From NCBI GenBank assembly GCA_963779225.1, contig CAVZWW010000001.1, positions 1,026,043-1,090,042 on the forward strand: a DNA stretch of 64,000 nt, in the 5' to 3' direction. Of this stretch, positions 28,413-38,807 are shown one piece after another; within the stretch, counting starts at the first letter, position 1; every line of letters begins with the position of its first letter. This DNA is from CAVPCZ01 sp963779225. Lineage in GTDB: Bacteria; Bacteroidota; Ignavibacteria; UBA10030; UBA6906. The notes under the pieces are model-generated. The model searched no databases and was not told where the DNA came from. It saw nothing but the letters and a program-made list of their open reading frames with translations. The translations under genes were made by a program, and so were the position numbers.

Positions 28413-28665
28413 TCAAGAAGGGCTGCCGAAGTTCACGTTCACTGTCCCGATATGAAAGGCGGCTTGGTGTCCGATTCGAATCACAAACGTCGTCTCGGTC
28501 AGGAAACGCTTGCTTCGCTGCCAGCGCTGCATCGACGAACTCGTCGGCGATGAAATGCGAACGAGAAACGGGTTCGATCGCAATGAAACGATCTCGATGT
28601 TGAGCTTCGCACTCGACTTTCAACTCAGCTTCGTAAAACTGTTTAGCTTGCTGTGCGACGGACAT
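28413..28665 (-). CDS. Small conserved planctomycete protein, one frameshift
   Basis: Starts MSVAQQAKQFYEAELK and continues RDRFIAIEPVSRSHFIADEF. After a one-base shift near 28490 it reads FVIRIGHQAAFHIGTVNV and stops at 28413, giving about 83 residues. I know this pattern from short planctomycete hypothetical proteins that are often next to antitoxin-like or Uma2-like genes. No function is assigned. Confidence 0.6.
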
Positions 28666-28686
28666 TCGTTTTCTCCCAAACGCACC

Positions 28687-29804
28687 CTACTCTACCGGTT
28701 CCGCCCGCTCAATCGCCAGCAAGGCGTCCGTCGGTTTCAGCGCCGGCTTGCGGACAATGTATTCCGTGCGCGTGATCCGCTCGCCGTTGAAACTGTCTGT
28801 GCTGTCCACCGTCACGCGCAGGGCGTCGAGTGTGCCGGACAATTGTGCTTCGCCGCGGATGCCGGTTTGCGTGACGAGTTCCTTCAGGCCGTCCACATGC
28901 AGCGATTGCCCGCGGATAGCGGAACCACGCCTCGCCGTTCTTTCGACCACGATGCCACGGAGCACGACCGGCTTGCCGACTTGATCCTGCAGATTCACGA
29001 GCCGGGCGTTGTTGGCCTTGCCGCTGTTTTCCAGACGATACGTGGTCGTCTTGCCGATCGTTCGGACCACGCCGCGGGCTTCGACCGTGTTGCCTTCCGT
29101 GTTTCGCGGCCAAGGCGTGCCGTTATCGATGAGCAGCTTCCACTTGTTGCCGACGATATACGCCGAGGCATTCTCCGTGACGGCCTGTCCCTGCACGAGC
29201 ATGTCGCGGCCGAGAAAATCCGCCGGTGAGAAAGGCTGCAGCTTGATCTCGGTCGATTCAATGACCCTGAATTCGTGCAGGAAGTGATAACCGCTCGTCT
29301 GCGCCAGCACTCCGCCGCGTTTGACCGCTTCGACGGGGACGCCGACGAACCCGCCGGTTTCGAAGCCTTCCAGCTCGCACATGTACCCGGGCGTCAGATT
29401 GGGGATCTCGTCGCGGCCATAGTAATCGTGAATCTTGACCTGCAGAAACTCCTGGGTCGCCTGGCCGTTGATGCGGAAGACCCGGATGTTCAGCCCATCC
29501 TCGTAGCCCTTTCGCCGGGCCCTTGACGATCACTCCCTGCACTTTGACCAAGTCCCCCAGCGGCTGCTTCAGTTTGCCAACGCAGCCGAAACCTTGCCGA
29601 GTTGCTCGATCGGCACATCGACGGCGGGAGTGGCGTTCGCGTCCGCCGCCGTTTTGTCGACCGGCTTCTTCTCCGGGGCTTTTCTGTCGCTGGGCCGCGA
29701 ATCGAAGATTGCCGGCTGAACACCGTCCGCCTGTACCACTTCCTGCGACCAGGCCCAGGAATTCAGGAAGCACAGCAGACAACGCCAGTGATGACTCGGC
29801 CCAT
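28687..29804 (-). CDS. Secreted uncharacterised protein with repeated OB-like segments
   Basis: The corrected product begins MGRVITGVVCCAFLNSWAWS (one indel), then a charged Pro/Lys-rich linker. It continues with recurring segments of the type VQGQAVTENASAYIV, ARGVVRTIGKTTTY and LRGIVVERTARRG that look like repeated small beta-barrels. The last 231 residues are in one clean frame. No catalytic motif was seen. At least three indels lie in the N-terminal third. It is probably a periplasmic binding or structural protein. Confidence 0.6.
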
Positions 29805-29896
29805 GATTCGACTCCATTCGGCAACCGTGAGCACCCGCACCCGCAATCAGTACAGAGCAACATAACACCACCCGCACTGGCGGGAGAAGTTCAGTT

Positions 29897-30510
29897 TCAG
29901 CCCAACTTCCCCTCCACGGCCAACTGATGGAAGTAGTGCGGCACCTTGTCCTGATTCTCCAGCAGCCAATCGATGCGTCGGCTCGTTGTGCATCGCTTTG
30001 CGAATGGCCTTGGCGGTCGCTTCGCGGTTCGTCTTGAAGAGGAGCTCGAAATCGACCTTCGGTTCATCGACGATGCTCGGATCGAGCCAGACGGAGACGA
30101 TGATCCCCAGGTCGTTGACCTTCCGCTTGGGAATGATCGCCGGCCCGGACCGCGTCGAGCACGCCGTGGGCGATGGCGGCCTGCACGGTGCCCATCAGGA
30201 TGTTGGTGTACTTGCGAGCTCTTGACGGTCACCTTGCTGACCATCAGCGTCGTGGGGCGGATTTGCACGTCGCTGTTGAGGATGGCGAAGACCTTGGTGT
30301 GCCCCTTCACCTGGTCGCCGATCAGGTTGGCGATGGCGTAGCCCACCGGGCCGTCGAGCTCGCCGATCACGACCTCCGGCTCGGCCGCCGACTAGGCCGG
30401 CTCCCCCTCGACGAGGGCTTCGCCGGTGCGGAGGATGATCCGGTCGTCGCTGGTGAGTTTGGCTTCGCCTGTGCTTTCAGTTCCTTCTTGCCCGACTTCT
30501 TCTTCGCCAT
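29897..30510 (-). CDS. fae: Formaldehyde-activating enzyme homologue
   Basis: The Fae core is clear: VVIGELDGPVGYAIANLIG, QVKGHTKVFAILN, TLMVSKVTVKS, VNDLGIIVSVWLDPS, and a C-terminal block around AIRKAMHNEP. In characterised Fae, formaldehyde is condensed with tetrahydromethanopterin and a His in NEVAHIDL is catalytic. Here the matching stretch reads AEPEVVIG and the His is not seen, so this may be a Fae-like paralogue. Indels occur near the N terminus (start 30510, MAKKKSGKKE) and in the middle. Planctomycetes are known to carry H4MPT-linked C1 genes. No partner gene lies adjacent. Confidence 0.75.
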
Positions 30511-30580
30511 GTTGCAGCTCCTGGTGAGTTTTCTCTAACCACTACCAAGCAGCAATCATAATGTCGCGTTTCGCTCCGTA

Positions 30581-30652
30581 GGATGGGCCATTGGTCCGTC
30601 CGTTGGGCAACGACACGTTAAGCTCAGTTCAGGACGGACCATTGGTCCATCC
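30581..30652. repeat. Inverted repeat around the end of the RbfA-like gene
   Basis: The 21-base arms 30581-30601 and 30632-30652 are complementary at 19 positions. Each arm contains CCATTGGTCC, itself nearly palindromic. The inner arm forms the last codons of the RbfA-like gene. It may be a REP-type element or a terminator stem. Confidence 0.6.
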
Positions 30653-31054
30653 GACGAGTTGCAACACCAGCCGCGGCGCGCGTTTTGCGAGTGATCGCAC
30701 TCGCCACTTCCGATCGCAACCAACCGGCTGCAACTCCCAAGGAGCGAGTCACTTCTTCTCGTTCTTCGGCAGTCATCGGATCGAGCGGCACGAGCAGGAC
30801 CAGCAGTTGGGAGACGTTCGGCGCGGGGAGCACCTCGCGAACTTCCAGCGAGTGGAGTCGTTCATCGGCGGCTTCGCCCAGGATCAAGCGCAGCGCATCG
30901 TGTACCTGGCTGCAAAGCTGCCAGGTCTTGCGGCGATCGGGCGAATCGCTCCCGCCGCGGCGAGTAGCTTGGGATCGATGCCATCTTCCGGCGACAGATC
31001 GGCGCACAGCGCGAACGCGCGGCTATTGGGACGTTGGGATCGACGTGATTTCAA
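30629..31054 (-). CDS. rbfA: RbfA-like ribosome-binding factor, frameshifted
   Basis: The best stretch reads KTWQLCSQVHDALRLILGEA, then EVREVLPAPNVSQLLVLLVP and LGVAAGWLRSEVASAITRK. The KH-like order (CxQV helix, APNxSxLLV strand, LRSEVAxAITRK) matches planctomycete RbfA homologues, which mature 16S rRNA in the 30S subunit. The N-terminal part (TTG start at 31054) is in another frame, and a second indel alters the end; the corrected stop is at 30629 within an inverted repeat. The identification is by pattern only. Confidence 0.55.
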
Positions 31055-31135
31055 GGCGAAGACTCGGGAGATGCTAGTGAGCAAAATCAGAATGCAGAAC
31101 GAGAGAGGGCATCTGCTGGTGGAAGGTTCGCGCGT

Positions 31136-31402
31136 TCACGCTCGCCGGTCCGGCCGACGGTTCCACAGGTAACGAGCAAACGACAGCAGACCCGCGAAGC
31201 GATACTCGCCGTCGATGTAGTGCTGAATCACATAGAACGCGAAGTAGTACGCCCGGCAGAACGACCAGATGGCGATCGCGAGCAGAGCCGCCAGATAGAA
31301 ACTCGGATACTGCAGCAGAATGGCCGCGACAGCAACGCAGCCGAGCAACACGAACAGTCCGCCTTTGAGGTAGAGCAGTACGGGGCTCTTGATGTCGCCC
31401 AT
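31136..31402 (-). CDS. Small two-helix membrane protein
   Basis: The 88-residue product starts at 31402 (MGDIKSPVLLYLKGGLFVLL). It has two transmembrane helices (LFVLLGCVAVAAILLQY and FYLAALLAIAIWSFCRAYYF), then a short basic tail. The frame is unbroken. It lies 17 bases downstream of the TPR gene end, which suggests one transcript. The function is unknown. Confidence 0.65.
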   Translation of the reverse strand: MGDIKSPVLLYLKGGLFVLLGCVAVAAILLQYPSFYLAALLAIAIWSFCRAYYFAFYVIQHYIDGEYRFAGLLSFARYLWNRRPDRRA

Positions 31403-31419
31403 GGGAGCAACCGATCCGC

Positions 31420-31985
31420 CTACACAATCACGCTGGTCAGTGACTGAAAATACGGATGCTTGCGGATGGGATCGAAATCCCGCTCGCTGCCGACCAGATC
31501 GCGATAGTCGGGCTGCAGATCGAAAGCCTGGGCCAGATAGGAGCAGGCGATCTTTACGTTGCCGGCTAGGCTCCAGTAGCAGGCCAGGTTGTAATGCAGG
31601 ATCGGCTGTTCGGCATCCGATTCCAGCGCCTCTTCCAAAGCCTGAATCGCCAGGTCGAGCCGGCTTGACCCGCTTGTAGCACCAGCCCAGGGCGAGGCGG
31701 ATGTGAAAGTTCGCCGGCTCCGAGGTCCGCAGCATCGCGGAGCGGTTTGATCGCGTCGTGATAGCGTTCCATAGCCCGCAGCGCCTGGCCGCGGAGGAAC
31801 AGCACGTGGCCGCGCATGCCGCCCGGGTTGTCGATGCGGTCGAGGGTTGCGAGAACTCGGTCAGCAACCTGGTCCCGCACGTCCGGTCGGCAGGGCCAGC
31901 GGCTGCCGAAGACGGTGATCAAATCCAAATAGCCTTCCGCTTCGCGAAGGATTTGTTGGCGGCGGATTCGATTGGGATCGGACAT
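31420..31985 (-). CDS. Tetratricopeptide-repeat protein, frameshifted
   Basis: It starts MSDPNRIRRQQILREAEGYL at 31985. TPR-like helices follow: HVLFLRGQALRAMERYHDAI, then, in a shifted frame, ILHYNLACYWSLAGNVKIAC and YLAQAFDLQPDYRDL. Two indels between about 31665 and 31725 break the frame. It probably mediates protein-protein contacts. It shares its strand and close spacing with the small membrane protein downstream. Confidence 0.7.
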
Positions 31986-32221
31986 GGGCGACTCTTCGCA
32001 GCCACGCTGGAGGAAATTCGCAGCAATGTTGGAAGTGTTCTCTGGGATGAGAAACGCTCTCTACTGAATTCTAACCGGCGCTTTCAAAAACCCAAATTTT
32101 GCGGACGGTTATTTCGGCAGGATATCTCGAAAAAAATCTTGCCAAACAACGCTTTACGTACTGTTCTGCCGGCAGAGCAAACCTTGACGTTGGCCAAACC
32201 GGCAACTTCATTCTCCACCAA

Positions 32222-32597
32222 TCAAGCCAGGACGCCAGGAGGGGTGCAGAGCTCGATGTAATGCCCATCGGGATCGATCAGAAGACCTGCCCCGCCCCGT
32301 CGGGCCGCCGGACGCGCGGAAAGAACGGATAGCCGACCTGCGTCAGGTGCGCTTCCCAGGCGACCAGGTCGTCGACCATGATCGCCCAGTGATTGCCGCG
32401 GCGATGTGATTGGGCGTCGTGCTGCCGCCCGCCGATCAGGTGCAATTCCTGCTGCGTGCCCAGGCGGAACCAAGCCGCGGAAAATTAAAGTCCGGCCGCT
32501 GCATCGGCTCGAGTTGCAGCACGTCACGATAAAACGCGCAGCTCTGCTCCAGATCCGCAACATGCAGCGCGACATGATTGAGTTCGACGATCTTCAT
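32222..32597 (-). CDS. VOC (glyoxalase/dioxygenase) family protein, frameshifted
   Basis: The start at 32597 gives MKIVELNHVALHVADLEQSC followed by AFYRDVLQLEPMQRPDF, the usual first beta-alpha-beta module with a metal-binding His. In another frame the second module ends LIDPDGHYIELCTPPG, with the metal-binding Glu. The corrected size is about 125 residues. The substrate cannot be told; the family includes glyoxalase I, extradiol dioxygenases and fosfomycin resistance proteins. Confidence 0.78.
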
Positions 32598-32647
32598 GCC
32601 CGCATTGTGGTTGGCGAGCGGGACAGCGAAGGGGCGGGAATCTTCGG

Positions 32648-33742
32648 TTAGAACGTCCGCACTCGCACCACGCCGCGAAGGTTATTGCCAGCCTCTTGGA
32701 TCAGCCGGGCTTTGTTCCGCACCCGTCGATCAGGCCCAGTTTGCGGACGGTGGTGTTGCCGATGGTGATGATGTCTTTGCCATCCGCGGTGTGCATGTAG
32801 AGCCGCTCGAAGATGGAATCGCGGACGGTGATCGTATCCACGCCGTTGCCCGTGTTCAGCCGGAGCGTGCCGGCCGTCACATTGTCGACGTTGATGGTGT
32901 TGGCCGCGCCGCCGGTCTTTTGCAGCTTGAACTCGCCGCCGACCCGGCTGTCGGTCACGTTCAGTCAGATTGCCCCCCAGATCGCCGACGAGCAATCCCT
33001 TGTGCGACGTGAAATTGGCCATTGTCAGCGTATCAACGTTCCCCCCGAGCAGGATCGTGCTCCTGCCGCCCACTGTCACCGGAAAGACCACCGGAGTGCC
33101 GCCCTGCGGCGTGAAAGTGGTGGGGAAGTTGATCGTATCAGCGCCGTCGCCATTCACATTGACGGGACTGTTCACGTCAGCATGAATCACCAGGTCACGG
33201 CTGATCGTAGTGTTCGTGATGTTCACCGTGTCGTTGCCGCCGGCCATCTGAATCGACAGGCTCGTGCCAATGCTCACTTCGTTTTCGGCGTGGTCACGTT
33301 ATTGGCGACGGTTTCATTGGCCCGATGGAAACGGTGTCGTTCCCCGCCCCATGTTGATCTGCACATAACCGGCAACCGAGAACGCGGTTGCGTCGGCGGC
33401 GCCGAACGTCACCGTGTCGTTGCCAACCCCCATGTTGATCCGGATCCCCTTGGTTACGGCGGTGAACGCCTGCGGAGTGGCGGCCGTCGAGTCGACGCCG
33501 TTCACGGTCGTGTTGGCGCTGTTGGCCTGGCACTAAGAACTTGGAACGTGTTCGTCGCCTGCACCCAGTTGAGCGTGATGGCGTTGTCGGCCGTGTCGCC
33601 CGTGATGACGAGCACGCCGGATTGCACATTGGCGGTCACGTTGCCGGCCATCAGGGACCGATCTTCCAGTTCTCTCCACGCACAGACGGCTGGACGTGGG
33701 ACGGCGAGACTTCTCAGCTTTGCGTGAACGATCAGAACGCAT
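32648..33742 (-). CDS. Exported LEPR-XLL-type protein with beta-roll-like repeats
   Basis: It starts at 33742 with a basic leader (RSDRSRKAEKSRRPTSSRL), then RELEDRSLMAGNV, a LEPR-XLL-like motif, after an indel. The body is repetitive and rich in Gly, Asn, Asp, Thr and Val (MGVGNDTVTFG, MAGGNDTVNIT, GDGADTINF, LLGGNVDTLTM), as in extracellular beta-roll or beta-helix proteins. At least four indels break it. It resembles the two paralogues at 23.8-25.5 kb in plan but is more divergent and lacks their upstream element. Confidence 0.68.
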
Positions 33743-34065
33743 ACAGACCTTTCGTAAAACCGCTGGGGACCAGGGAGTGCTGGCAATCCCTCGCAAGCGC
33801 CGCAGCAACAGCGGGCTGCGAGCCAATCATCCATTGTGGCCACACAGTTCCTTATAGATAGAGTTTGCATCGGCCGCAACGAAACGGAAACTTCGGCCCG
33901 AGCGCGAGGATAGAAATGATTTTTCCGATTTTGCCGGTTAAGGAGGCAATTCGTCGCCAGCGATCGCTGCCACTGCTGATAGCAGCGAGCGGACATCGCG
34001 CGGAGGCATGTGACCGCGACAGGCGGTCTTCCAGGCAATACGGGTTGAGCGGGAGAAATGTTCGC
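33743..34065. other. Intergenic region, nothing recognised
   Basis: About 320 bases upstream of the LEPR-XLL gene. No supported gene, RNA or repeat was found. Confidence 0.4.
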
Positions 34066-34506
34066 TCAGGCCTGCTTCAAATACTTCTCGAAGTCTCCGA
34101 ACTCGCTCGACCAATCGCCATAATTGCCCGTCAGTCCACAGGCCGGACAGCGGCAACCGATGTACACCCAGCGAACGTCTTGGGAGTCGTCATACAGCGA
34201 AACGCCGACCGTGATCTCGAACCGGTCTTCGCCACACACGCAGTCACACTTTCCCAGTTCGGCGACATCCAGGTACTCAGCGCTGTCGCCGATGGGATGT
34301 TCTTTCTCGCACTGCGTGCAAATCCGGACCGCCGCCCCTTGCTCGTCGTCGATCTGCAGGCGGAACAAGGTAGATTTGCAACGGCAACGGATGTCCTTGA
34401 ATTGGGTAGGAACTTCGTCGTCGAGTTTGCCGTAGCGAATGAGCTCGGCACGGATATCTGCCTGCGAATCGCCGTACCAATACTTGCCACGTTTGTGGAG
34501 GGCCAT
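34066..34506 (-). CDS. Uncharacterised cysteine-rich, zinc-ribbon-like protein
   Basis: The 146-residue frame is unbroken, unusual for this part of the contig. It carries paired cysteines in the order CRCKS, ICTQCEKEH, KCDCVCGEDRF and GCRCPACG, enough for two zinc ribbons. The product starts MALHKRGKYWYGDSQADIRA and ends FEKYLKQA. No signal peptide is seen, so it is likely cytoplasmic. The function is unknown; a nucleic-acid or redox role would be guesswork. Confidence 0.7.
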   Translation of the reverse strand: MALHKRGKYWYGDSQADIRAELIRYGKLDDEVPTQFKDIRCRCKSTLFRLQIDDEQGAAVRICTQCEKEHPIGDSAEYLDVAELGKCDCVCGEDRFEITVGVSLYDDSQDVRWVYIGCRCPACGLTGNYGDWSSEFGDFEKYLKQA

Positions 34507-34621
34507 GGAATCGATTCCTGGGAATGCTCACATGAGAGATGGAACGCTGTCGCGCGAACCGCTTAGAGAATATAATCGACCGTTGTATCGCTGGCGTCGA
34601 ACGATCCTGGATTGGTGAACA

Positions 34622-35911
34622 ATGTATTTCCGTATGGCGAAGCGCTTGCTGCTCGAGACCGACAAGCGGCTGCTGTGGAAGCTCGCCTGGAACTTCGGTG
34701 TCAAGGGGATGCGGTCGGTGCAGAAGCACAAAGCCGCGGCTGAAGCGGGGCGAGTTCTTTCCGCCGTTCCTCTACATCTCGATCATCAACAGCTGCAACC
34801 TCCGCTGCCAGGGCTGCTGGGTCGATGTGGCGGCCAAGCAGCCGAAGATCGAAGTCGCCGCGATGAACCGGCTGATCACGCGAAGCCAAGGCGATGGGCA
34901 ACTCGTTCTTCGGCATCCTCGGCGGCGAGCCGTTCATGCACCCGCGAGCTGCTGGACATCCTCGGCAACCATCCGCGACTGCTACTTCCAGGTCTTCACC
35001 AACGGCCAGTTCATCACCGACGAAGTCGCGCGCAAGCTGCGCGAGCTGCGGCAACGTCACGCCGCTGATCAGCGTCGAAGGCAACGAGATCGTCAGCGAC
35101 GAGCGCCGCGGCCGCGACGGCGTCTTCAGCCAGACGATGGAAGGGCCTGCAGAACTGCCTGAAGCACAAGGTGATGACCGGCGTCTGCACCAGCCTCTGC
35201 CAGACGAACTTCGACCTGCTCAGCGAGAAGTGGCTCGACCGGCTGATCGAGATGGGCGTGATGTACACCTGGTTTCACATCTATCGCCCGGTCGGGCCCG
35301 ACGCGAAGCCGGAGCTGTCGCTGACGCCCGAGCAGCAGCTGCAGTGCCGCAAGTTCGTCGTCGAGATGCGGGCCAAGAAGCCGATCGTGATCGTCGACGC
35401 CTACTACGACGGCGAAGGCCAGGCGCTCTGCCCCGCGGCGACCGGCTTCACGCACCACATCAGCCCCTGGGGCGACATCGAGCCCTGCCCGATCATCCAG
35501 TTCGCCAAGGAATCGATCCACGACGAGCGGCCGCTGAAGGAAGTCTTTCAACGAGTCGGCGTTCCTCCGCGACTTCCGCGAGACCGCCGCCGAGCACACG
35601 CGCGGCTGCATCGTGCTCGAGCGGCCCGACCTGCTGGAAGCAGCTCGCCGCAGCGCCACGGCGCACGCGACACGACCGCCCGCCACGCCGCCGTTGGCCG
35701 AACTCGCACGCGATGGACCTCCGCCCCAGCCAGTACAACCCCGGCCAGGAAATCCCCGAAAAGTCGCTGGGCCTACCGCCTCGCCAAGTAGTTCTTCTTC
35801 AACGACTACGGCACCTACGGCAAACACTTCGACGCGAAGAAGTGGATCGACGTCCGCCAGGAAACCCCGCCGCCGCGGCCCACAGCGAAGCTGGTGCAGA
35901 TTGGGGAGTGA
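34622..35911 (+). CDS. Radical SAM protein with SPASM-like C terminus, frameshifted
   Basis: The corrected frame starts MYFRMAKRLLLETDKRLLWK. The SAM cluster motif is CNLRCQGCW, followed by GNSFFGILGGEPFMH, FTNGQFITDEVARKL and LISVEGNEI. A second cysteine set (QALCPAATGF, GDIEPCPIIQF, and a later TRGCIVLERP) fits a SPASM/twitch domain with an extra Fe-S cluster. At least six one-base insertions, mostly C, break the frame; the end at 35911 comes from the last restored frame. The family includes peptide- and anaerobic-maturase enzymes, and the substrate is unknown. Confidence 0.8.
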
Positions 35912-36437
35912 GCCCTGCAGCGGGCACAAACTCCCAACCTGTTTGCCGACTATCTTCCCAAGGGAACTCGCCCTTCCCTTGCGCCCGGCCGGGCTCGGCT
36001 GTCCCCAGCGCCGTACTTGCTCTTCGGCAACCTCGTTTTTATGCCAGGTGCTCAAGGTGGCTTTGGCCCGGCAATTTCCCGCACAAAGCTCGGTTTTCAT
36101 ATTCCCTTTTGAGAACGACCAATCCGAGGGGGTGGCCGGCAGGTGCGAGCGCTGGACTTTCGTCGTCACGGCCAGCCGCGAAGGGAAAAATATCCTCCCT
36201 AGATCATTCTGTGTATTTGCAGACTTATGATGATTGTTCATAGCAACTCACCATCAATTGAACGCCTCTTTCGAATCCATCATTCACCGACTTACGACGA
36301 ACCGGCCCGCCTCCGTCCGTGCCAATCAGGCGCGCAGCGACCTCCAGCCGGCCCCGCGATCGGCTGCACTTTCGGATGCATGTAATGAACGTATTTTTAT
36401 CATTTAGTGAATATATTGTCAATAGAAAATTCCGTCG
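35912..36437. other. Intergenic region, AT-rich at its right end
   Basis: No supported gene between the radical SAM and P450 genes. Bases about 36380-36430 are AT-rich and could hold promoter elements, but no clear -35/-10 pair was picked out. Confidence 0.4.
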
Positions 36438-36504
36438 TTAGCCGTCACGCCCTAGCGTCCGGTTCTCTCGGGCGAACCGTGGGCTAGGCGCGTCAGCGGC
36501 TGAT
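36438..36504. repeat. Long imperfect palindrome upstream of P450
   Basis: Nested arms pair AGCCG with CGGCT, CCTAG with CTAGG and CGGTTC with GAACCG around a short loop. The core TAGCGTCCG also occurs near 38605 as TTAGCGTCCG, so it is probably a dispersed repeat in this planctomycete. Confidence 0.6.
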
Positions 36505-36555
36505 GCGAAGCCCTCACTCCCCACCGCGACGCTGCCCATCCGCTAAAATGCGATC

Positions 36556-37820
36556 ATGAACACTGCGTCGCCCGCAACGACGAATCGCTCGGTACGCTCC
36601 TTTGCTGACGTTTGACTTCGTCCGCCGCGAGTTCAAGGAGAATCCGTTCCCCGCGCTGGCCCGGATGCGCGAGGCTGGGCCGCTGATTCGCACGCGGTTG
36701 CCGATCCTGGGCAAGACCTGGATGGCGACCACGTATGAATCGGTGAACGAACTGCTGCGCGATCATCATCGGTTCGTGCAGAGCCCGATCACGGCGGGCA
36801 ACCGGTGGATGGCCGGGCTCATGGCGTGGTTGCCGCGGTCGCTGCGGCCGTTGACGACGAACATGCTGCTCCGCGATCCGCCCGATCATCGCCGGCTGCG
36901 GAGTCTGGTCGAGCAGGCGTTTCTGCGGCACAGTGTCGAGACCCTCCGCCCGCGGATTGAGCAATTGGCCGACGAAGCGCTGGACGGACTCGCCGCCGCG
37001 GCCGCCCGCTCGCCCGGCGGCGTCGATCTGCTGGCCCATTTCGCCCGGCCCTTCCCCTTGGCGGTGATCTGCGAACTGCTCGGGCTGCCGCCGGAAGATC
37101 GGCCGAACTTCATGCGCTGGGCGGCGAGCTTCAGTGCGAGTTCGTTCCTCGGTATCGTCTGGGGCCTGCGTGGGATCGGCAAACTGATGCAGTATGCCTC
37201 CGCCGAAATCCGCCGGCAGACCAGGCAGCCGCGCGACGGATTGATTGCGGCACTCATCCAGGCCGAGCACAACGGCGATCGGCTAAGCGAAGAGGAACTG
37301 GTGGCGATGATCTTCCTGCTGCTGGCAGCCGGGCACGAGACCACCCTGCATCAGATCTCCGGCAGCGTGCTGGCCCTGCTCGATCATCCGGACCAACTGC
37401 GGGAACTGCAGGCCGATTGGAGCCTGGTGGGCGGTGCGACGGACGAACTGCTCCGCCACCGGTCGTTCGCCCAAGTGACCAAGCCTCGCTATGCCCGCGC
37501 CGATACGGAGTTCTACGGCCAGAACAATCCGCCGCGGCGAAATGCTGTTCGCCTGCCTGGCCGCCGCCAACAGCGACCCCGCCGTGTTCCCCCACCCCGA
37601 GCGACTCGACATCCACCGCGACGCCCACCGCCACGTGGCCTTCGGCGTCGGCATCCACTTCTGCCTCGGCGCCCAACTCGCCCGCGTCGAAATCGCCACC
37701 GCCCTCGAACGCCTCTTCCGCCGCCACCCCAACCTCCGCCTGGCCGTCCCCCGCTCCCAAATCCAATACCTCCGCCGCCCCGGCACCCGCAGCCTCACCG
37801 CCCTGCCGGTGCAGTGGTGA
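36556..37820 (+). CDS. Cytochrome P450, two frameshifts
   Basis: After an indel near 36605 the frame reads FDFVRREFKENPFPALARMR. The I-helix oxygen-binding motif is AGHETT, the K-helix ExxR is ELLR, and the haem-thiolate motif is FGVGIHFCLGAQLAR in a second frame after an indel near 37530. The corrected length (about 420) is normal for a soluble bacterial P450. It probably hydroxylates a small molecule. No ferredoxin or reductase gene is adjacent. Confidence 0.88.
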
Positions 37821-37883
37821 GATGCTCCGGGATCGAGAAGTCAAACGGTCGCATTCCGAAATCGTCCGGCCTAAGATCAAGCC

Positions 37884-38571
37884 ATGAGCACTGCAGCCCC
37901 GGTTCCCATTCCGCTCGGCGGAATCTCCGCCAATCTTCACGCTGGTCGACCTGGCCCAGCGTTTGGGGAGATTCGCCACGCGCATCTGTCTGTCCCCGCC
38001 CCGGGTTCGCGACCGGCAGGATGCCATTGATTTTCCGGAGCGCGACAAGCGGCTGTTCGAGACTCGTGGATGGCACTTTGATCGAGAAGACTATCGGCAG
38101 AACTGAGTCCCTCATCGCGATCAATGCTCACGGCTGATCGGCAACTACCTGCGTGCCAATCCCATCGGCGCGGTGAGGGGGCCGACGGCAAGAAGGCGGC
38201 ACCCTGTTTCCCGGCCGGATCCGCATTCCCGATGTGTCCTTCATCTCGCTGCAGCGCGGGCGAAAAGCGGGAATCTCGAAACACAAAGTCGCGCCGTTGG
38301 CCGCGGAGCAGGTCCCGGCCGTGGAGGTCATCAGCCTCGGCAACAGCCGGCAGGAAATGGCCGACAAGCTGCACGAGTACTTCGCGCGCGGCAGCTCGAA
38401 GTCTGGTACGTCTATCCCCTCCGCCAAGAACTCCATCAATATCAAAGCCCCGACAGCTTCACGGTGCTCACCAGCGAACAAACACTTCTAACCACCCCGC
38501 AACTGCTCCCCGGCTTCGCGATGAGCATGGCCGAGGTCTTCTTCGACCCCTTTGTTGAACCCAACCCGTAG
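37884..38571 (+). CDS. Uma2-family (DUF820) endonuclease-like protein, frameshifted
   Basis: The PD-(D/E)XK-like order is visible across frames: ELVDGTLIEKTIGRTESL, then PGRIRIPDVSFISLQR, then VPAVEVISLGNSRQEMADKL, EVWYVYPLRQEL and LLPGFAMSMAEVF. These fit Uma2, a restriction-endonuclease-fold family expanded in planctomycetes and cyanobacteria. At least three indels break it. The biological role of Uma2 proteins is unclear; mobile or toxin-like behaviour has been suggested. Confidence 0.78.
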
Positions 38572-38807
38572 CGCACCATCCAGCAGCCCATTCCAAAATC
38601 AGCCGCCACGCGTTAGCGTCCGTCTGCACCCGCACCAACCGCCAACAGACAGCTCCACGCCCAGAGGTCAGGAATCTTTGGCGATGATCATTTCCGAAAA
38701 CACGGCCAAATGTTCTTCGCCGAAGATCCCCGACCCCGACCCGCTAATTTCCAGCCAGTTGACTCCACCAATCGCGACCGAATAAAATCCCCTCGTAAGG
38801 GGATGGC

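Noticed and set aside
34894..36243. 449-codon plus-strand frame
   Set aside because: A stitched artefact of frameshifts in the radical SAM gene; only short stretches of it are true protein sequence.
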